NCBI GenBank assembly: GCA_030141605.1
Contig: JAQGDQ010000048.1
Span: forward strand, 62,001-126,000
Direction of reading: 5' to 3'
Length of the DNA: 64,000 nucleotides
DNA from: Tubiluchus corallicola
Lineage: Eukaryota > Priapulida > Priapulimorpha > Priapulimorphida > Tubiluchidae
This document shows positions 62,301 through 64,000 of the stretch, one piece after another (the stretch's first letter is position 1; each line of letters opens with the position of its first letter). The notes under the pieces were generated by a model. The model was not told where the DNA came from and did no database searches. It saw nothing but the letters and a program-made list of their open reading frames with translations. The translations under genes were made by a program, and so were the position numbers.

Positions 62301-64000
62301 GTAAGCTGATAAATTTTCTTTGTGAACTGAGGATAACTGACTTACTAACAGCAAAGGTTACAACCAAGTTTACTACTTCTTATTTTATGGTTTTCCTCAG
62401 AATTCTGCAACATCCAGTGCAATTGTATTTTCCCTGCAATGGACTGCATGGTAGATAATACTGCACATTTCCACATGTGCAAAAATGTGCTGTAAAGTAC
62501 ATGTATCTGTTGGAGGAGGCTACTGTATGGTTGCTGTGCTGATTTCGCCTTGCACAATCTCTGTAAAATGTGGCTAACATATGAAGGGTTTAAAGTTCAG
62601 GTTAAAACAACATTTGATTTGCACACGTTTGAGGCTTGGGAAGGCAAATGTATTGTTTAAGTTACGACATTTTACTGCAGTAATGTGCTTTTCTGCCCTT
62701 TTCAACCTTCAGTTGTCATCACAATCAGTAAATCGGCTGTTAAAATCAGTCCTTTTTTAAGTTTGCGAAGTACAGTTCTGAAGAATGCTATTAAAGTTTC
62801 CCTCTCAAACCTGGTCACAATTGAGATATCTGCTAGAATTTACCGTCTTAGTCTAAACTGTTCAAAAATTAGTTGAGCTGAGTGGAGCCAAGGAAATGAA
62901 ACCTGCTTCCGAATTAAAGAGTGGTTAAAATGAATTAATTTTTCCAAACTAGGTATTTTAGTAAGGATCTAAACCACCAAGAAAAATATTTTTGTTTATG
63001 ACTACTTTTTATTCTGTCTAAATACATTAATTGTTTTTAACTGTTATTTCAGTGTCACTTAATAGTATTATAACTGTGCAATGTTGAACTTTGGCTAATC
63101 AGTTCATACTTGGGTTTTTGTCCATATGGGGTACCCTCCTGGGCTACTATCCACGTGAAATTTTGGACACTATTTCACATCGGGTCTTGAATCTCTCGAA
63201 CACAGATAATTAATTGCTGCTTCACAGAGTTATCTATAAGTGATTTTGTAAAAGTTGTTTAGGTGGTATCTCTGTACTTCTCGGTAATACATTTTCGACA
63301 TTCAACACATTTTGCAGTGCTTATTTTTACTGTCCTTATACTGTGTTCTGTGGACATTCCTAAGCTTACAGTCTTGTTATTTCCTGACATTATCATGTAC
63401 AACAAGGCTCCTCTGTCAAGAATACTCTGTAAGCTGTTTGTTTCCCTCCACTTAACTATACTCAGTTTAAAAAACACATCAGCTCATAGACACGACATAT
63501 TAAATAAATCTCTTATACAGTTTTTTGTTGTTGTTTTTTTTTTAATAAAATTTTCCATTTTTTTTAAATTTTTTTGTAAGTTTTGACCCTTCAGCCTTCT
63601 GGAATAAAATGCTGTCAAAAGTTTTTAGAAAACCAAGTGTTCTAATCGGTTTTATAAATTCAAGTTTTTTTCTGTAATTTAAATGAATTTACATTACTAT
63701 TTTAAATATGTTTAATATTGCTTTAAATAATACTAAGGCCTTTATGGTAAAGTTTCAGTATTTATTGCACAGTGCACAGGTATATGCAGTCCTACAGTAA
63801 CTAAACTGAAAGACATAAGACTTTTCAACACAGCTCTTCAGTGTCTATTTCTGCTGTTATATCAGAATATTAGGTAAAAGCCCAAAACTAAAATTGTTGC
63901 TGAATGCGGCCATGTTTGTTACTGAATACAATTTACCATCATGGTCCTTAAAGCAATATTGAAATTGTGTACCACCAAGAACCTGTTTAGACTTTTAATA
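62301..64000 (+). other. Right-edge sequence, probably RhoGAP intron
   Basis: The next RhoGAP exon (expected to carry the arginine-finger motif) was not found in the remaining 1.7 kb. A T-run lies at about 63530-63573. Nothing else stands out. Confidence 0.45.

Noticed and set aside
62713-62770. Candidate next RhoGAP exon after CAACCTTCAG
   Set aside because: It is in phase but lacks any RhoGAP motif and stops after 16 codons without a donor.

Overview
The window is AT-rich, intron-rich animal nuclear DNA from an invertebrate; I cannot name the phylum from sequence alone. Three points support this. The protein-coding exons are short and bounded by GT..AG splice sites, with introns from about 80 bp to 11.4 kb. 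The central gene is an F-spondin with a Kunitz domain, an arrangement known from invertebrates and absent from vertebrate SPON1. The non-coding DNA is full of microsatellites and small eukaryotic mobile elements (hAT, Harbinger-like and other inverted-repeat elements, BEL/Pao, 5S- and tRNA-like SINEs, LINE tails). All three recognisable genes lie on the + strand.

Region 1 (1-9840) holds the 3' two thirds or so of a gene encoding a Sec23-like protein: half of a Sec23-type zinc finger, a von Willebrand A domain with a complete metal site, a Sec23-like beta/helical part and a polar tail. It resembles the C-terminal part of circularly permuted Ras proteins (CPRas1 type). Twelve exons (482-8944) join in phase into 554 codons; the 5' end lies outside the window. 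One intron carries an antisense cysteine-rich reading frame.

Region 2 (9841-22295) has no gene I can support. It holds at least four inverted-repeat DNA elements, one of which keeps the tail of a hAT transposase, plus one copy of a dispersed repeat.

Region 3 (22296-50400) is a complete F-spondin gene: 16 coding exons and 933 codons in the order signal peptide, Reeler, Spondin_N, four TSP1 repeats, Kunitz, an unrecognised 64-residue exon, two TSP1 repeats. The first coding intron alone is 11.4 kb. Its introns hold a foldback element with arms of about 180 bp, a Harbinger-like miniature element, a 5S-derived SINE, LINE tails and very long (AG)n and (GT)n tracts.

Region 4 (50400-55500) is repeat-dominated: a BEL/Pao polyprotein end, a possible LTR, and a copy of the dispersed repeat. 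Region 5 (55500-64000) is the 5' part of a RhoGAP gene. It has a CRE-like and a YY1-like site before the first exon, three in-phase exons, and introns holding a near-identical tandem dimer of a 760-bp inverted-repeat element and an inverted dispersed-repeat copy.

The three genes have no evident functional link: a vWA/Sec23-like protein, a secreted matrix and axon-guidance protein, and a Rho-family GTPase activator. All exon boundaries were derived by hand from reading frame, splice consensus and phase. Family names rest on motif recognition, not a database search.
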